From Hydrogenophaga sp. (GTDB lineage: Bacteria > Pseudomonadota > Gammaproteobacteria > Burkholderiales > Burkholderiaceae_C), in contig NZ_JAABRQ010000022.1 in NCBI RefSeq assembly GCF_011390835.1, positions 1 through 63,014 of the forward strand: a DNA stretch of 63,014 bases, given 5' to 3'. The position numbers and the translations under genes are program-made. Within the stretch, counting starts at the first letter, position 1; every line of letters begins with the position of its first letter. The notes below the pieces were generated by a model. That model worked only from the letters and a program-made list of their open reading frames with translations, had not been told where the DNA came from and ran no database searches. Of the stretch, positions 55,367 to 63,014 are shown piece after piece.

Positions 55367-56596
55367 ATGACGACCGCCGCCCTCGATGACACCGCCGCCG
55401 CGCCACCGGTCCCTCTGCGCCGTGACGCAACCGTGATCGGTCTGGTTGGCCTGGCGCATGGCACGTCCCACTTTTCCCACCTGCTGCTGGCACCCCTGTT
55501 CCCGGTCTTCATCCGCGACTTCGGCCTGAGCTACTCCGACGTTGGTTTGCTGGTCAGCATCTTTTTCGTGATCTCCGGCGTGGGTCAGGCGCTCGCGGGC
55601 TTTGTGGTTGACCGTCTGGGCGCCCGCCCGGTGCTGTTCAGTGCCATCGGCTGTTTTTTGCTCGCTTCTTTGCTCGCCTCGCAGACCAGCGGCTATGCCG
55701 GGTTGGTGTTGGTGGCCGCGCTGGCCGGGCTGGGCAATGCACCGTTCCACCCGGCGGATTTCACCATCCTCAACCAGCGCGTGTCGGCGCCGCGCCTGGG
55801 TCACGCCTTCAGTGCCCATGGGCTCACCGGCAATCTGGGCTGGGCGCTGGCGCCAGCGTTTCTGGTCGGGATCACAGCGCTGGCCGACTGGCGCACCGCT
55901 TACCTCGCAGCGGCCGTTCTGTATGCGGTCGTGCTGGCCGTGCTCTTCTGGCAGCGCGAGCACTTGCGCACCGAAGTCGTGGTGCGCGAGCTGAACGCGC
56001 CCAAGGGAGCCGAACTGGCCTACCTGAGGCTGCCGGTGGTCTGGTGGTGTTTTGCCTTTTTCCTGCTCTCCACCATGACGCTGGCGGTGGTGCAGAGCTT
56101 TGCGCCCTCCATCCTGCAAAGCCTGCACGGCGTGAGCATGGAGGCGGCCACGCTCACCATCAGCGCCTACATGCTCAGCGGTGCGGTGGGCATGCTGGTG
56201 GGCGGGTTTGTGGCGGCCTATGGCCAGCAACACCATCTCTCCAGCGACCGCGTCGTGGCGTACGCCATGTCCGCCGGTGCGCTGCTGCTGCTGGTCTGCG
56301 CAACCGGCTGGCTGGGTGGTGTGGGCACCATGGTGGCGCTGGCTGCCACCGGGTTTGCGGTCGGCGTGGGCGGGCCGAGCCGCGACATGATGATCAAGAA
56401 AGCCACGCCCAAGGGCGCGACCGGCCGTGTCTACGGCACGGTGTACTCCGGGCTGGACGTCGGCTTTGCCCTGTCGCCGTTGGTGTTTGGCCAGCTCATG
56501 GACCGTGGCTGGTATGGCACCACCCTGGTCGGTGCCGCGCTGGTGCTGTTCCTCGCGGTGTTTGCCGCCCTCGGTGTGGGCCGCCGCACGGCCTGA
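55367..56596 (+). CDS. MFS transporter, Fsr-like
   Basis: A 409-residue major-facilitator carrier with 12 predicted helices. The first contains LVGLAHGTSHFSHLLLAPLF and the conserved loop DRLGARPVLFSA follows helix 3. The GTSHFSHLLL pattern resembles fosmidomycin-resistance (Fsr) and related drug or metabolite exporters. The start at 55367 gives a normal N-terminus; the frame from 55283 adds 28 residues without a helix. It precedes the ThDP enzyme by 22 nt, suggesting one transcript and perhaps export or import of that enzyme's substrate or product. Confidence 0.88.
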   Translation: MTTAALDDTAAAPPVPLRRDATVIGLVGLAHGTSHFSHLLLAPLFPVFIRDFGLSYSDVGLLVSIFFVISGVGQALAGFVVDRLGARPVLFSAIGCFLLASLLASQTSGYAGLVLVAALAGLGNAPFHPADFTILNQRVSAPRLGHAFSAHGLTGNLGWALAPAFLVGITALADWRTAYLAAAVLYAVVLAVLFWQREHLRTEVVVRELNAPKGAELAYLRLPVVWWCFAFFLLSTMTLAVVQSFAPSILQSLHGVSMEAATLTISAYMLSGAVGMLVGGFVAAYGQQHHLSSDRVVAYAMSAGALLLLVCATGWLGGVGTMVALAATGFAVGVGGPSRDMMIKKATPKGATGRVYGTVYSGLDVGFALSPLVFGQLMDRGWYGTTLVGAALVLFLAVFAALGVGRRTA

Positions 56597-56618
56597 TGTT
56601 GTCTTGATTCCTTTGCCC

Positions 56619-58325
56619 ATGACCTCTCGACTCGCTGGCCACCTCCTGGTCGAATGCCTCATTGCCCAGGGTGTGACCCACGCCTTTGGCGTGCCGGGCG
56701 AAAGTTATCTCGCGGTGCTGGACGGTTTTCACGCCCACGCCGACCGCATCCGTTTCATCACCAACCGCCAGGAAGGCGGCGCCGCCTTCATGGCCGACGC
56801 CCAGGGCAAGCTCACCGGCCGACCCGGCGTCTGTTTCGTGACGCGCGGGCCGGGCGCGACCAACGCGTCCATCGGCGTGCACACCGCTTTTCAGGACTCC
56901 ACCCCCATGGTGCTGTTCGTGGGTGACGTGGCCAGTGACGCGCGCGACCGCGAGGCCTTCCAGGAGGTCGACTACGCGGTTTTCTTCGGCCCCAGCACCA
57001 AGGGCATGGCCAAGCGCGTCGAGCGCATCGATGACGCCCGGCGCATTCCCGAATACGTGGCGCGCGCCTTTGCCACCGCGATGAACGGGCGGCCCGGTCC
57101 GGTGGTGCTGGTGCTGCCGGAAGACATGCTGACCGAGATGGTGGACGCCGAGCCGCTGCCTCGCCTGGAGCCGGTGCAAAGCTGGGCCGATCCTGGCTCG
57201 TTGCGGCAGCTGCGCGAACGCCTGCTGGCCGCCGAGCGACCGCTGGTGCTCGCGGGCGGTGGCGGCTGGACGCCCCAGGCCGCCGCCGCGCTGCAGCGTT
57301 TCGCTGAAAACTGGCAACTGCCGGTGGCCAACGCCTTCCGCTTTCAAGACACGTTCGACAACCACCACCCGCTGTACGCCGGCGACGTCGGCCTGGGCAT
57401 CAACCCGGCGCTGGCCCGACGTGTGCGCGAGAGCGACCTGCTGATCGCCATCGGTCCACGGCTGGGTGAGTCCACCACCGGCGGCTACACGCTGATCGAG
57501 GCGCCGATGCCCCGGCAGAAACTGGTGCACATCCATTCGAGTGCCGAAGAGCTGGGCCGCGTCTATCAGCCCACGCTGGCAATCTGCGCCACCATGAACG
57601 CCGCCGCGCGCAGCCTGGAGGTGTTGACTGCACCGCCGGAGCTCGCATGGACCGCCTGGGCTGCGGCCTGCCATGCCGATTACGAGGCCAATGTCGATGT
57701 GCAGAACGGCGGCATCCGCCTGCCAGGCCCCATCGACATGCCGGCCATCATCCACAGCCTGCAGGCCCACCTGCCTGCCGATGCGGTGCTCACCAACGGC
57801 GCGGGCAACTTCGCCAGCTGGCTGCACCGCTTCTACCGCTACCACGGCCTGGTGAAGGGCCACAAGACCCAGCTCGCGCCCACCAACGGCGCCATGGGCT
57901 ACGGCGTGCCGGCGGGCATTGCAGCGGCCATCCTCACCGGGCGCACCGTGTTCACCATCGCTGGCGACGGCGACTTCCTCATGAATGGGCAGGAGCTGGC
58001 CACTGCCGTGATGCATGGCGCGCACAGCATCATCCTGCTGGTCAACAACGCCAGCTTCGGCACCATCCGCATGCACCAGGAGCGCGAGTACCCGGCGCAC
58101 CTGAGCGGCTCGGGGCTGGTCAACCCTGATTTCTGCGCTCTGGCGCGGGCCTATGGCTACGCCGCCGAGCAGGTGTTGTCCACCGAGGGGTTTGAGCCCG
58201 CGCTGCAGCGGGCGCTGGCGTCCGAGGGCGGCACGGTGATCGAGCTGATGCTGGACACCGAGGTCATCACCACCCGCGGCACGCTCAGCGCCATTCGCGA
58301 ACAGGCGGTCAAGAACGGGCGGTGA
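56619..58325 (+). CDS. ThDP-dependent enzyme, acetolactate synthase/decarboxylase-like
   Basis: 568 residues with the three-domain layout of the POX/AHAS family: Pyr domain with catalytic Glu52 (FITNRQEGGAAFMAD) and GVCFVTRGPGATNASIG, a central domain, and a PP domain with ThDP-Mg motif GDGDFLMNG (449-457) ending in VNNASFGTIRM. It uses thiamine diphosphate to decarboxylate or ligate 2-oxo acids. It differs from biosynthetic IlvB in lacking an adjacent small subunit, so the substrate is unknown. The start at 56619 was chosen because homology begins at LAGHLLVECLIAQGV. A terminator overlaps its stop. Confidence 0.88.
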   Translation: MTSRLAGHLLVECLIAQGVTHAFGVPGESYLAVLDGFHAHADRIRFITNRQEGGAAFMADAQGKLTGRPGVCFVTRGPGATNASIGVHTAFQDSTPMVLFVGDVASDARDREAFQEVDYAVFFGPSTKGMAKRVERIDDARRIPEYVARAFATAMNGRPGPVVLVLPEDMLTEMVDAEPLPRLEPVQSWADPGSLRQLRERLLAAERPLVLAGGGGWTPQAAAALQRFAENWQLPVANAFRFQDTFDNHHPLYAGDVGLGINPALARRVRESDLLIAIGPRLGESTTGGYTLIEAPMPRQKLVHIHSSAEELGRVYQPTLAICATMNAAARSLEVLTAPPELAWTAWAAACHADYEANVDVQNGGIRLPGPIDMPAIIHSLQAHLPADAVLTNGAGNFASWLHRFYRYHGLVKGHKTQLAPTNGAMGYGVPAGIAAAILTGRTVFTIAGDGDFLMNGQELATAVMHGAHSIILLVNNASFGTIRMHQEREYPAHLSGSGLVNPDFCALARAYGYAAEQVLSTEGFEPALQRALASEGGTVIELMLDTEVITTRGTLSAIREQAVKNGR

Positions 58326-58337
58326 TCGCCCGTTTTT
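58314..58337 (+). terminator. Terminator overlapping the ThDP-enzyme stop codon
   Basis: AACGGGCG (58314-58321) pairs with CGCCCGTT (58327-58334), loop GTGAT, followed by more T. The TGA stop (58323-58325) lies in the loop, so the ribosome reaching the stop would cover the hairpin. Confidence 0.8.
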
Positions 58338-58400
58338 CCACGCCGCCCAAGCGTGAAACAGCCTGGAAAACCGGGTCGAAGTGTCGGTTGGGTGCTGAAA

Positions 58401-58462
58401 AGTTCGGAACTATGTCACACGCTGCGTGGCACCGTGATACCTCTCGCGACGCGGCTTGCGTC
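58401..58462. promoter_or_regulatory. Palindrome cluster upstream of the LuxR-type regulator
   Basis: Three inverted repeats lie within 62 nt: AGTTCGGAACT (58401-58411), CACGCTGCGTG (58418-58428), and GACGC/GCGTC with a 5-nt spacer (58448-58462). They lie 41-102 nt before the LuxR-type gene start. They could be operators for this regulator or for the downstream Crp/Fnr protein; no match to a known consensus was assigned. Confidence 0.4.
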
Positions 58463-58502
58463 CTACATTGGAACCACTGAAACACCGATGGAGGGCTGAA
58501 TC

Positions 58503-59198
58503 ATGTGGCAAGTCAATGAATCCGGATGGGGCACCAGCGCAGGCGCCGCCCACGTTCGACAGGACAGCCCTGGCCTGGGCTTTGGGCAAATGCTGCGTGT
58601 GCTCGACGAGATTGACTACGGCATCCTCGTGATCAACGCCAACAGCCAGATCCTGCAGACCAACCACCTGGCGCGCCACGAGCTGCTCACCGGCCACCTG
58701 ATCGCGTCGGTCAGCAACACGCTGACCGGTCGCAACACCGCGCTCAGCGAACAGATCCAGATGGGTGTGGAGCATGCCTGCCGCGGTCAGCGTAAGCTGG
58801 TGTTTCTCAAGATCGACCAGCGCGAGCTGCCGGTGGCTTTCATCCCGCTCAGCCACCCGCTGGAGACTGACTCGCCTTCGGTACTGGTGCTGCTCTCGCG
58901 TCAGAACGCTTGCGACAACCTGGCCGTGCGCATGTACGCCCGGGCCCAGCACCTGAGCCCGAGCGAGGAGGGCGTGATGATCAGTCTGTGTCGCGGGCTG
59001 GAGGTGGCCGACATCGCCAAGGAAAATGGCGTGGCCCAGTCCACCGTGCGCAGCCAGGTCAAGTCGCTGCGTGAAAAAACCGGCTGCTCCAGCATCCGCC
59101 GCCTGATCCAGCGCGTCAACAGCCTGCCGCCCGTGGTGCCTGCCTTGCGCATCATCACGCCCATGCCTCACAATGCCTCGGAGTTTGCCCACCCCTGA
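58503..59198 (+). CDS. LuxR-type HTH regulator with N-terminal sensor domain
   Basis: 231 residues: a PAS-like N-terminus (about 28-130, LRVLDEIDYGILVINANSQI) and a C-terminal LuxR helix-turn-helix (LSPSEEGVMISLCRGLEVAD, then AKENGVAQSTVRSQVKSL). It lacks a receiver domain and an autoinducer-binding motif. GGAGGG lies 6 nt before the ATG. The Crp/Fnr gene starts 7 nt after its stop, so the two regulators are one transcript. Target genes are unknown; the convergent peptidase/haloperoxidase pair is a candidate. Confidence 0.87.
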   Translation: MWQVNESGWGTSAGAAHVRQDSPGLGFGQMLRVLDEIDYGILVINANSQILQTNHLARHELLTGHLIASVSNTLTGRNTALSEQIQMGVEHACRGQRKLVFLKIDQRELPVAFIPLSHPLETDSPSVLVLLSRQNACDNLAVRMYARAQHLSPSEEGVMISLCRGLEVADIAKENGVAQSTVRSQVKSLREKTGCSSIRRLIQRVNSLPPVVPALRIITPMPHNASEFAHP

Positions 59199-59205
59199 TC
59201 GCTGA

Positions 59206-59856
59206 ATGCCCCGCGCCATTGCCCCCCCCGACCCAGACCATCCCCACCAGCATATCGAAGCCTTGGCCAAGTTGGGGGTGCAACGGCGCTACCGGCGCGG
59301 CGCGCTGCTGATCCAGGAAGGCGAGCTGGGCGACACGCTGTACATCGTGCTCCAGGGCCGGCTTCGGGCCTTTCTGGGGGACAACAGCGGCAAGGAACTC
59401 ACCCTCGGCATCTACGGCCCGCTGGAGTACGTGGGCGAAATGTCGCTCGACGGCGGACCTCGCTCGGCCAACGTGGAAGCGCTGGAAACCAGCCTGTGCG
59501 CGGTGGTCACGCGCGACATCCTGCTCGCCTACATCGCGGCCCAGCCCGAATTTGCGCTCGAACTCATGGGGCGGCTCATCCGCCGCGCCCGTCTGGCCAC
59601 CGAGAGCGCGCGCAGTGTGGCGCTGATCGATGTTTACGGCCGGCTGGTACGCCTGCTCAACCAGATGGCCTGTGAGCCCGACGCCCACGGCGAGCGCGTG
59701 CTGAGCGAACGCATCACCCACCAGGCCATGGCGCAACACCTGGCTTGCTCGCGCGAAATGGTGAGCCGCCTGATGCGCGATCTGGAAACTGGTGGCTACG
59801 TCGAGGTGCGCGAGCGCTGGATCTGGCTGCTCAAGCCCTTGCCCGCGCGCTGGTAG
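59206..59856 (+). CDS. Crp/Fnr family transcription regulator
   Basis: 216 residues: a cyclic-nucleotide-binding-like beta-barrel (about 20-125, GELGDTLYIVLQGRLRAFLG, YVGEMSLDGGPRS) and a C-terminal winged helix with recognition helix QHLACSREMVSRLMRDLE. The N-terminus has no Fnr-type Cys cluster. The PRSANVEAL segment partly matches the cAMP pocket, so cyclic-nucleotide binding is possible but not certain. Co-transcribed with the LuxR-type gene; its stop is 66 nt from the convergent peptidase stop. Confidence 0.92.
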   Translation: MPRAIAPPDPDHPHQHIEALAKLGVQRRYRRGALLIQEGELGDTLYIVLQGRLRAFLGDNSGKELTLGIYGPLEYVGEMSLDGGPRSANVEALETSLCAVVTRDILLAYIAAQPEFALELMGRLIRRARLATESARSVALIDVYGRLVRLLNQMACEPDAHGERVLSERITHQAMAQHLACSREMVSRLMRDLETGGYVEVRERWIWLLKPLPARW

Positions 59857-59922
59857 GCCGCCGGCTAAGCGCCTCAAACTCCTCTTGCTACCCGCCTCGT
59901 GGTTGTCGCTGTGCGCGCTGGC

Positions 59923-61941
59923 TCAGTCGCGGTCGATCCGGCGGCGCGCCTCTTGCGGCGCCGATGAGCTGGTGCCTGCCAGCCGCGCCGTGCTGCCGCT
60001 CAAACTGCCCGCGCCCAGCACGCCCCAGAGCGCAGCGTTGTCGTCGCTGGGCTGCAGCGTGTCCGGCACCCGCTTCACGCCCGAGCGCTGGTGCCTGGCT
60101 GCATCGGGGTCGGGCACGGGCGGGGAATAGCGGGCGAAACGGCCCAGGGCACCCAGGCCCGGGTCAAACACCCACCGCGTGCCGCCCACGCTGATGGTGC
60201 GCTGCCCGGTGGACAGGCTGTTGAAGGTGCCGCTGCGGCGGATTGGCGTGGGGTTGGCCGGGTCGTCGACGAAGCTGTGTAGGTTGCCGCTGGTGTCATA
60301 GCGCGCATCCTCAAAGTAAGACTGGCGCGCGCCCGTGTGTTGGCCCAGGGCCACGTCGTCGCGCTCGATGTAGGCGTCAAACGGCCAGGTGTGTTGGCCC
60401 TGGTTGATGACGCGCACCTGCCAGACGCCAAAGGGGGCGGTGGCCGTGTGGGCGTCCCAGGCAAAGGTGGGTGCGAGCGCAAGCAGGGCGCAGGTGCCGT
60501 GGGCACCTAGCGCCGAGCGGCGCGGCATGACGAGGCCGCAGATCGGGTGTGGCTTGTGCTTGCCCGGGTGGCCGTCAGGCTCGCCTGCCCACAGACCTGC
60601 TTCGCCCAGGTGCAGCGCTGGCAAAGGCTGGCTGGCACCCGGTGGTGTCACTTCGATGGCCACCGCGTCGGCGCTCTCGGGCAGCCAGATTTCCAGGAAG
60701 CTCTGCGTGCGGTCGTCGGGCAGCACGCGCCAGTGCAGGGTTTCGACCGCGCCGGGTTTCAGCTCGGCATTGGCGTGGGTGCGGCTCTGGTAGGCGTTGC
60801 CGGCGGGTACGGTGATCTGCAGGCGATCGCCCAGCAGCTCGATCGCCTGGTCCATCGCCGCTTCCAGGATGGAGCTGCCGTCGTGAGGGCCAGCCAGCGT
60901 GCCCCAGCTGATGTTGACCACCAGCTCGGCGCTGGGCGCACAGCGCGCGAGGATGAACATCAGCGCGTCGAGCACGCTCACGTTCATTGCACCACCCGAG
61001 GTGTCCAGGATGTTGGACCAGTCCAGCTGCACCGCGATCAGGTCGCAGCGGCTGGCCGCGTCGGCCTGTGGCAGGTGCGGCGTGACTGAGCCGGCCGCCA
61101 GGCTCATCACATGGGTGCCGTGGTTCACTGGCCGCGCCAGATCCCAGAGCTGGAAGTGGCGGTACAGCGCGTCTTCGTCCAGTGTGCCGCCGGATGGGGT
61201 GAAGCGGGCCATGGCCGCGTTGATGCCGGTGGCATCCAGCGTGTGGCCATAGCCCATTTCGGGTGGGGTGGGGCCGGCTCGCGCCGGGTCCAGCGGCACA
61301 TGGCCATCGCCATGGTGGTTCTGCCCTGGCCAGGGGCCGCCGTAGCAGCTGTCCTGGCGCCAGAAATGCTTCACGCGCGTGCGGCCGCGGGCATCCAGAA
61401 ACGCGGCATTGGCCAGGGCCAGTCCGCCGTCGATCAGGCCCAGCACGGGGCCGCGCAAACCACGAGGCGTGGCGGTGCTGGCTCTCGGGGTGCTGAGGTG
61501 AAACGGCTCGCAGGGGTCGTTCAAGGGGTGGGTGTGTTGACCCACGGGCAAGCCCAGCTCGAAGCGCGCGATCAGCGCCTGAAACGCGGGCGTTTGACGC
61601 AGCTGCTTGAAAAACCGCGACGTCACCCGCGCACTGCAGTAGCGCAGGCCCGGCAGACGGTGGCGCAGATCGAGGTAGACGCGGGGAATCTGCAGCCAGC
61701 GTGTGTTGGAGGCGGCCACCAGCGCCGCCACGTCGACACCCGGCGCCAGCTCTATCACGATGGGCAGCCATTTCAGCGGCTCGTGCCCACCGTGGTGCTG
61801 GGCATAACCTGCAAAGTCATCGGCCTCGGCCCAGGCCAGGTAAGGGTCTTGTCCGTCGATGGCGCCAGGCTGGCTCCAAGGGGTGCCGCTGAAAACGCCA
61901 GTCGGCAGGGGCCGCCAGGGGCTGGGCGGCTGGCTGCTCAT
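59923..61941 (-). CDS. S8 (subtilisin-like) serine peptidase without signal peptide
   Basis: 672 residues. Triad: Asp171 (LGLIDGGLALAN), His277 (NHGTHVMSLAAG) and Ser658 (AGTSSSAPQ); the oxyanion Asn is in VPAGNAYQSR. About 380 residues separate His and Ser, including a long beta-rich insertion (around 400-620), and only 14 residues follow the Ser. No signal peptide or usual inhibitor prodomain is seen; the first 160 residues are a novel-looking head. The start at 61941 (MSSQPPSP) overlaps the upstream gene by ATGA, with AAGGAG 5 nt before it, so the two proteins are made together. The target is unknown. Confidence 0.9.
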   Translation of the reverse strand: MSSQPPSPWRPLPTGVFSGTPWSQPGAIDGQDPYLAWAEADDFAGYAQHHGGHEPLKWLPIVIELAPGVDVAALVAASNTRWLQIPRVYLDLRHRLPGLRYCSARVTSRFFKQLRQTPAFQALIARFELGLPVGQHTHPLNDPCEPFHLSTPRASTATPRGLRGPVLGLIDGGLALANAAFLDARGRTRVKHFWRQDSCYGGPWPGQNHHGDGHVPLDPARAGPTPPEMGYGHTLDATGINAAMARFTPSGGTLDEDALYRHFQLWDLARPVNHGTHVMSLAAGSVTPHLPQADAASRCDLIAVQLDWSNILDTSGGAMNVSVLDALMFILARCAPSAELVVNISWGTLAGPHDGSSILEAAMDQAIELLGDRLQITVPAGNAYQSRTHANAELKPGAVETLHWRVLPDDRTQSFLEIWLPESADAVAIEVTPPGASQPLPALHLGEAGLWAGEPDGHPGKHKPHPICGLVMPRRSALGAHGTCALLALAPTFAWDAHTATAPFGVWQVRVINQGQHTWPFDAYIERDDVALGQHTGARQSYFEDARYDTSGNLHSFVDDPANPTPIRRSGTFNSLSTGQRTISVGGTRWVFDPGLGALGRFARYSPPVPDPDAARHQRSGVKRVPDTLQPSDDNAALWGVLGAGSLSGSTARLAGTSSSAPQEARRRIDRD

Positions 61942-63014
61942 TGCCACTCCTTGACCGCTTCCTTCCAAAGCCAGTCCATCAGCGGGGAACGGGCCACGGG
62001 TGTGGCGCGTGCCACCCGCGAATAACCGTGGCCGTGGTCCAGCGACTGATGCAGGGAGAAATCGAGCGCGCTGCCGTTGGGTTCCACGTAGTCCCGCGCA
62101 TCAAAACCGCGCTCGTGGGTTTTGCCGCCGTTGGCGCGCGCCACCAGGAACTCACCCAGGGCCGTGCCCAGCAAGCGGCCGACCGCGCTGTCGACGGGGT
62201 AGTGCACGCCGGCCACCACGCGGTTGGTCGCGATGCGCGCGGCCAGCCGTTGCAGCTGCTCGTGGCAGGCCTGGCCATTTTTCTGCCCGCGTGGGGAGGC
62301 AGCATCCAGCAGCGCTTCCAGCACGGTGGCGGTGACGAACGCTTCGGTGGCGTGGCCGCTGGGCCAGCTGCCGTGGCCGGGCGTGGGGATCAGGGGCTGG
62401 ATCTGGGGCGAAAGCTCGTCTGGCCGGATCACGGCAAAGACTTGCTTGAACCGCATCTCTACATGCACCGCCAGGCCAAACGCGAGGTCCAGCAGCTGCA
62501 AGGTCTTCTTGTGGCGGTGGTCGTGCAGGCCGATCACCGAAGACCAGAACGGCAGGGGGAAGCCGACCTGAGCCACGACTTCAGCGGCTCGGTCAGGCCG
62601 CAGGTCGGCGTAGGCAGCCACCAGGTCGAGCTGCTTTTTAAGTTGCGCATGGCTGGGCGCGCGCAGGGTCAGCAGCGTCTTGCGCTGGATGGTCCGCGCT
62701 TGCAGGTTGGCGTAACCCAGTGTGGCGCGTTTGGCGCTGTTGTTGGCATCAAACACCAGGCCTTCGACCAGCTCGGTGAAACAGGCGGTGACCCGCGGCC
62801 CGTCGGCCCAGCGAGCGAGGTTGTGCGGGACGTTGAAGGCGGGCTCCGGAACGTGCAGAGCGGGGCCGGTGAAGGGTCCGACGATGGCTGCTCGGCTGAT
62901 GGTGAGGGCATCTGGATTGAGCAGGCCTCCACTCATACCTCCACTCATACCTCCACTCATACCTCCACTCATACCTCCACTCATACCTCCACTCATACCT
63001 CCACTCATACCTCC
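61938..63014 (-). CDS. Vanadium haloperoxidase/PAP2-family protein (5' end off window)
   Basis: At least 356 residues. After an MSGG repeat (7 units seen) the body carries the acid phosphatase/vanadium-haloperoxidase motifs: FKQVFAVIRPDE, PGHGSWPSGHATEAF and NRVVAGVHYPVDSAVG. These residues bind vanadate or phosphate; haloperoxidase and phosphatase activity cannot be told apart from motifs alone. No signal peptide is visible downstream of the repeat. The repeat continues past the window end, so the true start is unknown; the ATG at 63008 is only the last one visible. It overlaps the S8 peptidase gene by 4 nt. Confidence 0.82.
   Translation of the reverse strand, partial: GGMSGGMSGGMSGGMSGGMSGGMSGGMSGGLLNPDALTISRAAIVGPFTGPALHVPEPAFNVPHNLARWADGPRVTACFTELVEGLVFDANNSAKRATLGYANLQARTIQRKTLLTLRAPSHAQLKKQLDLVAAYADLRPDRAAEVVAQVGFPLPFWSSVIGLHDHRHKKTLQLLDLAFGLAVHVEMRFKQVFAVIRPDELSPQIQPLIPTPGHGSWPSGHATEAFVTATVLEALLDAASPRGQKNGQACHEQLQRLAARIATNRVVAGVHYPVDSAVGRLLGTALGEFLVARANGGKTHERGFDARDYVEPNGSALDFSLHQSLDHGHGYSRVARATPVARSPLMDWLWKEAVKEWQ
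62926..63014. repeat. 12-bp tandem repeat (7 copies plus part), MSGG-coding with Shine-Dalgarno units
   Basis: Plus-strand unit CCTCCACTCATA repeats seven times exactly from 62926 and continues into the window end. On the minus strand the unit is GGAGGTATGAGT, so each copy contains a perfect Shine-Dalgarno core directly followed by ATG, in frame with the haloperoxidase-like protein. Copy number is a multiple of three bases, so changes alter length, not frame. Confidence 0.93.

Noticed and set aside
62926..63014. CRISPR-like repeat array
   Set aside because: The unit is 12 bp, directly tandem with no spacers, and in frame as MSGG; it is a coding tandem repeat.
62926..63014. On/off phase variation by repeat slippage
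   Set aside because: The unit is a multiple of three, so slippage changes length or number of starts but not reading frame.

Overview
The window is GC-rich chromosomal DNA of a betaproteobacterium, most likely a member of the Comamonadaceae (Burkholderiales, Hydrogenophaga-like). This is inferred from the rpsF-priB-rpsR-rplI-dnaB order, the ppsR/ppsA divergent pair, an AlaA-hom-thrC-mob/moe/moa run, a malonate (mat) locus with a TRAP transporter, and GC-rich intergenic hairpin repeats. I saw no rRNA, tRNA, CRISPR array, transposase, integrase or phage gene. Gene density is high, and many neighbours overlap by ATGA.

Layout. 0.15-5.1 kb: a Bax-inhibitor-like membrane protein, a GlcG/HbpS-like protein, a TonB-family protein and the ahpC/ahpF peroxide-defence pair. 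5.3-12.9 kb (minus strand): a three-gene cassette with a caspase-like protease, a cytosolic AmpD-type amidase with an SH3 domain, and a 1858-residue protein carrying two alpha/beta-hydrolase modules plus a CHAT (caspase-like) domain. This is the best candidate here for a little-described system. 13.2-30.4 kb: a carbon-uptake and signalling block with two DUF4212/sodium:solute symporter pairs, PEP synthase and its regulator PpsR, a symporter-domain histidine kinase (CrbS-like), a receiver-only response regulator, a membrane protein that looks like a degenerate histidine kinase fused to a DEDDh exonuclease, a cNMP/CBS/DUF294 nucleotidyltransferase-like protein, and a TPR protein.

30.5-46.7 kb is mostly housekeeping: ribosomal S6, PriB, S18, L9 and DnaB; a PIN-PhoH ATPase; Bcp peroxiredoxin; an Mth938-like protein; AlaA; homoserine dehydrogenase and threonine synthase; MobB-MoeA-MoaD-MoaE; and ClpB behind a sigma-32-like promoter. 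46.8-53.3 kb is a malonate locus: a GntR regulator divergent from TRAP DctP-DctQ-DctM, malonyl-CoA decarboxylase and malonyl-CoA synthetase. Together these would import malonate, activate it and decarboxylate it to acetyl-CoA.

53.4-63.0 kb: a coniferyl-aldehyde-type dehydrogenase, a small unknown gene, an MFS exporter, a ThDP-dependent enzyme, adjacent LuxR-type and Crp/Fnr-type regulators, and then, convergent to them, a translationally overlapped pair: a vanadium-haloperoxidase/PAP2-family protein and a subtilisin-like S8 peptidase. The first of the pair begins in a 12-bp tandem repeat that runs off the window end. Each repeat unit encodes MSGG and contains a Shine-Dalgarno sequence next to an ATG.
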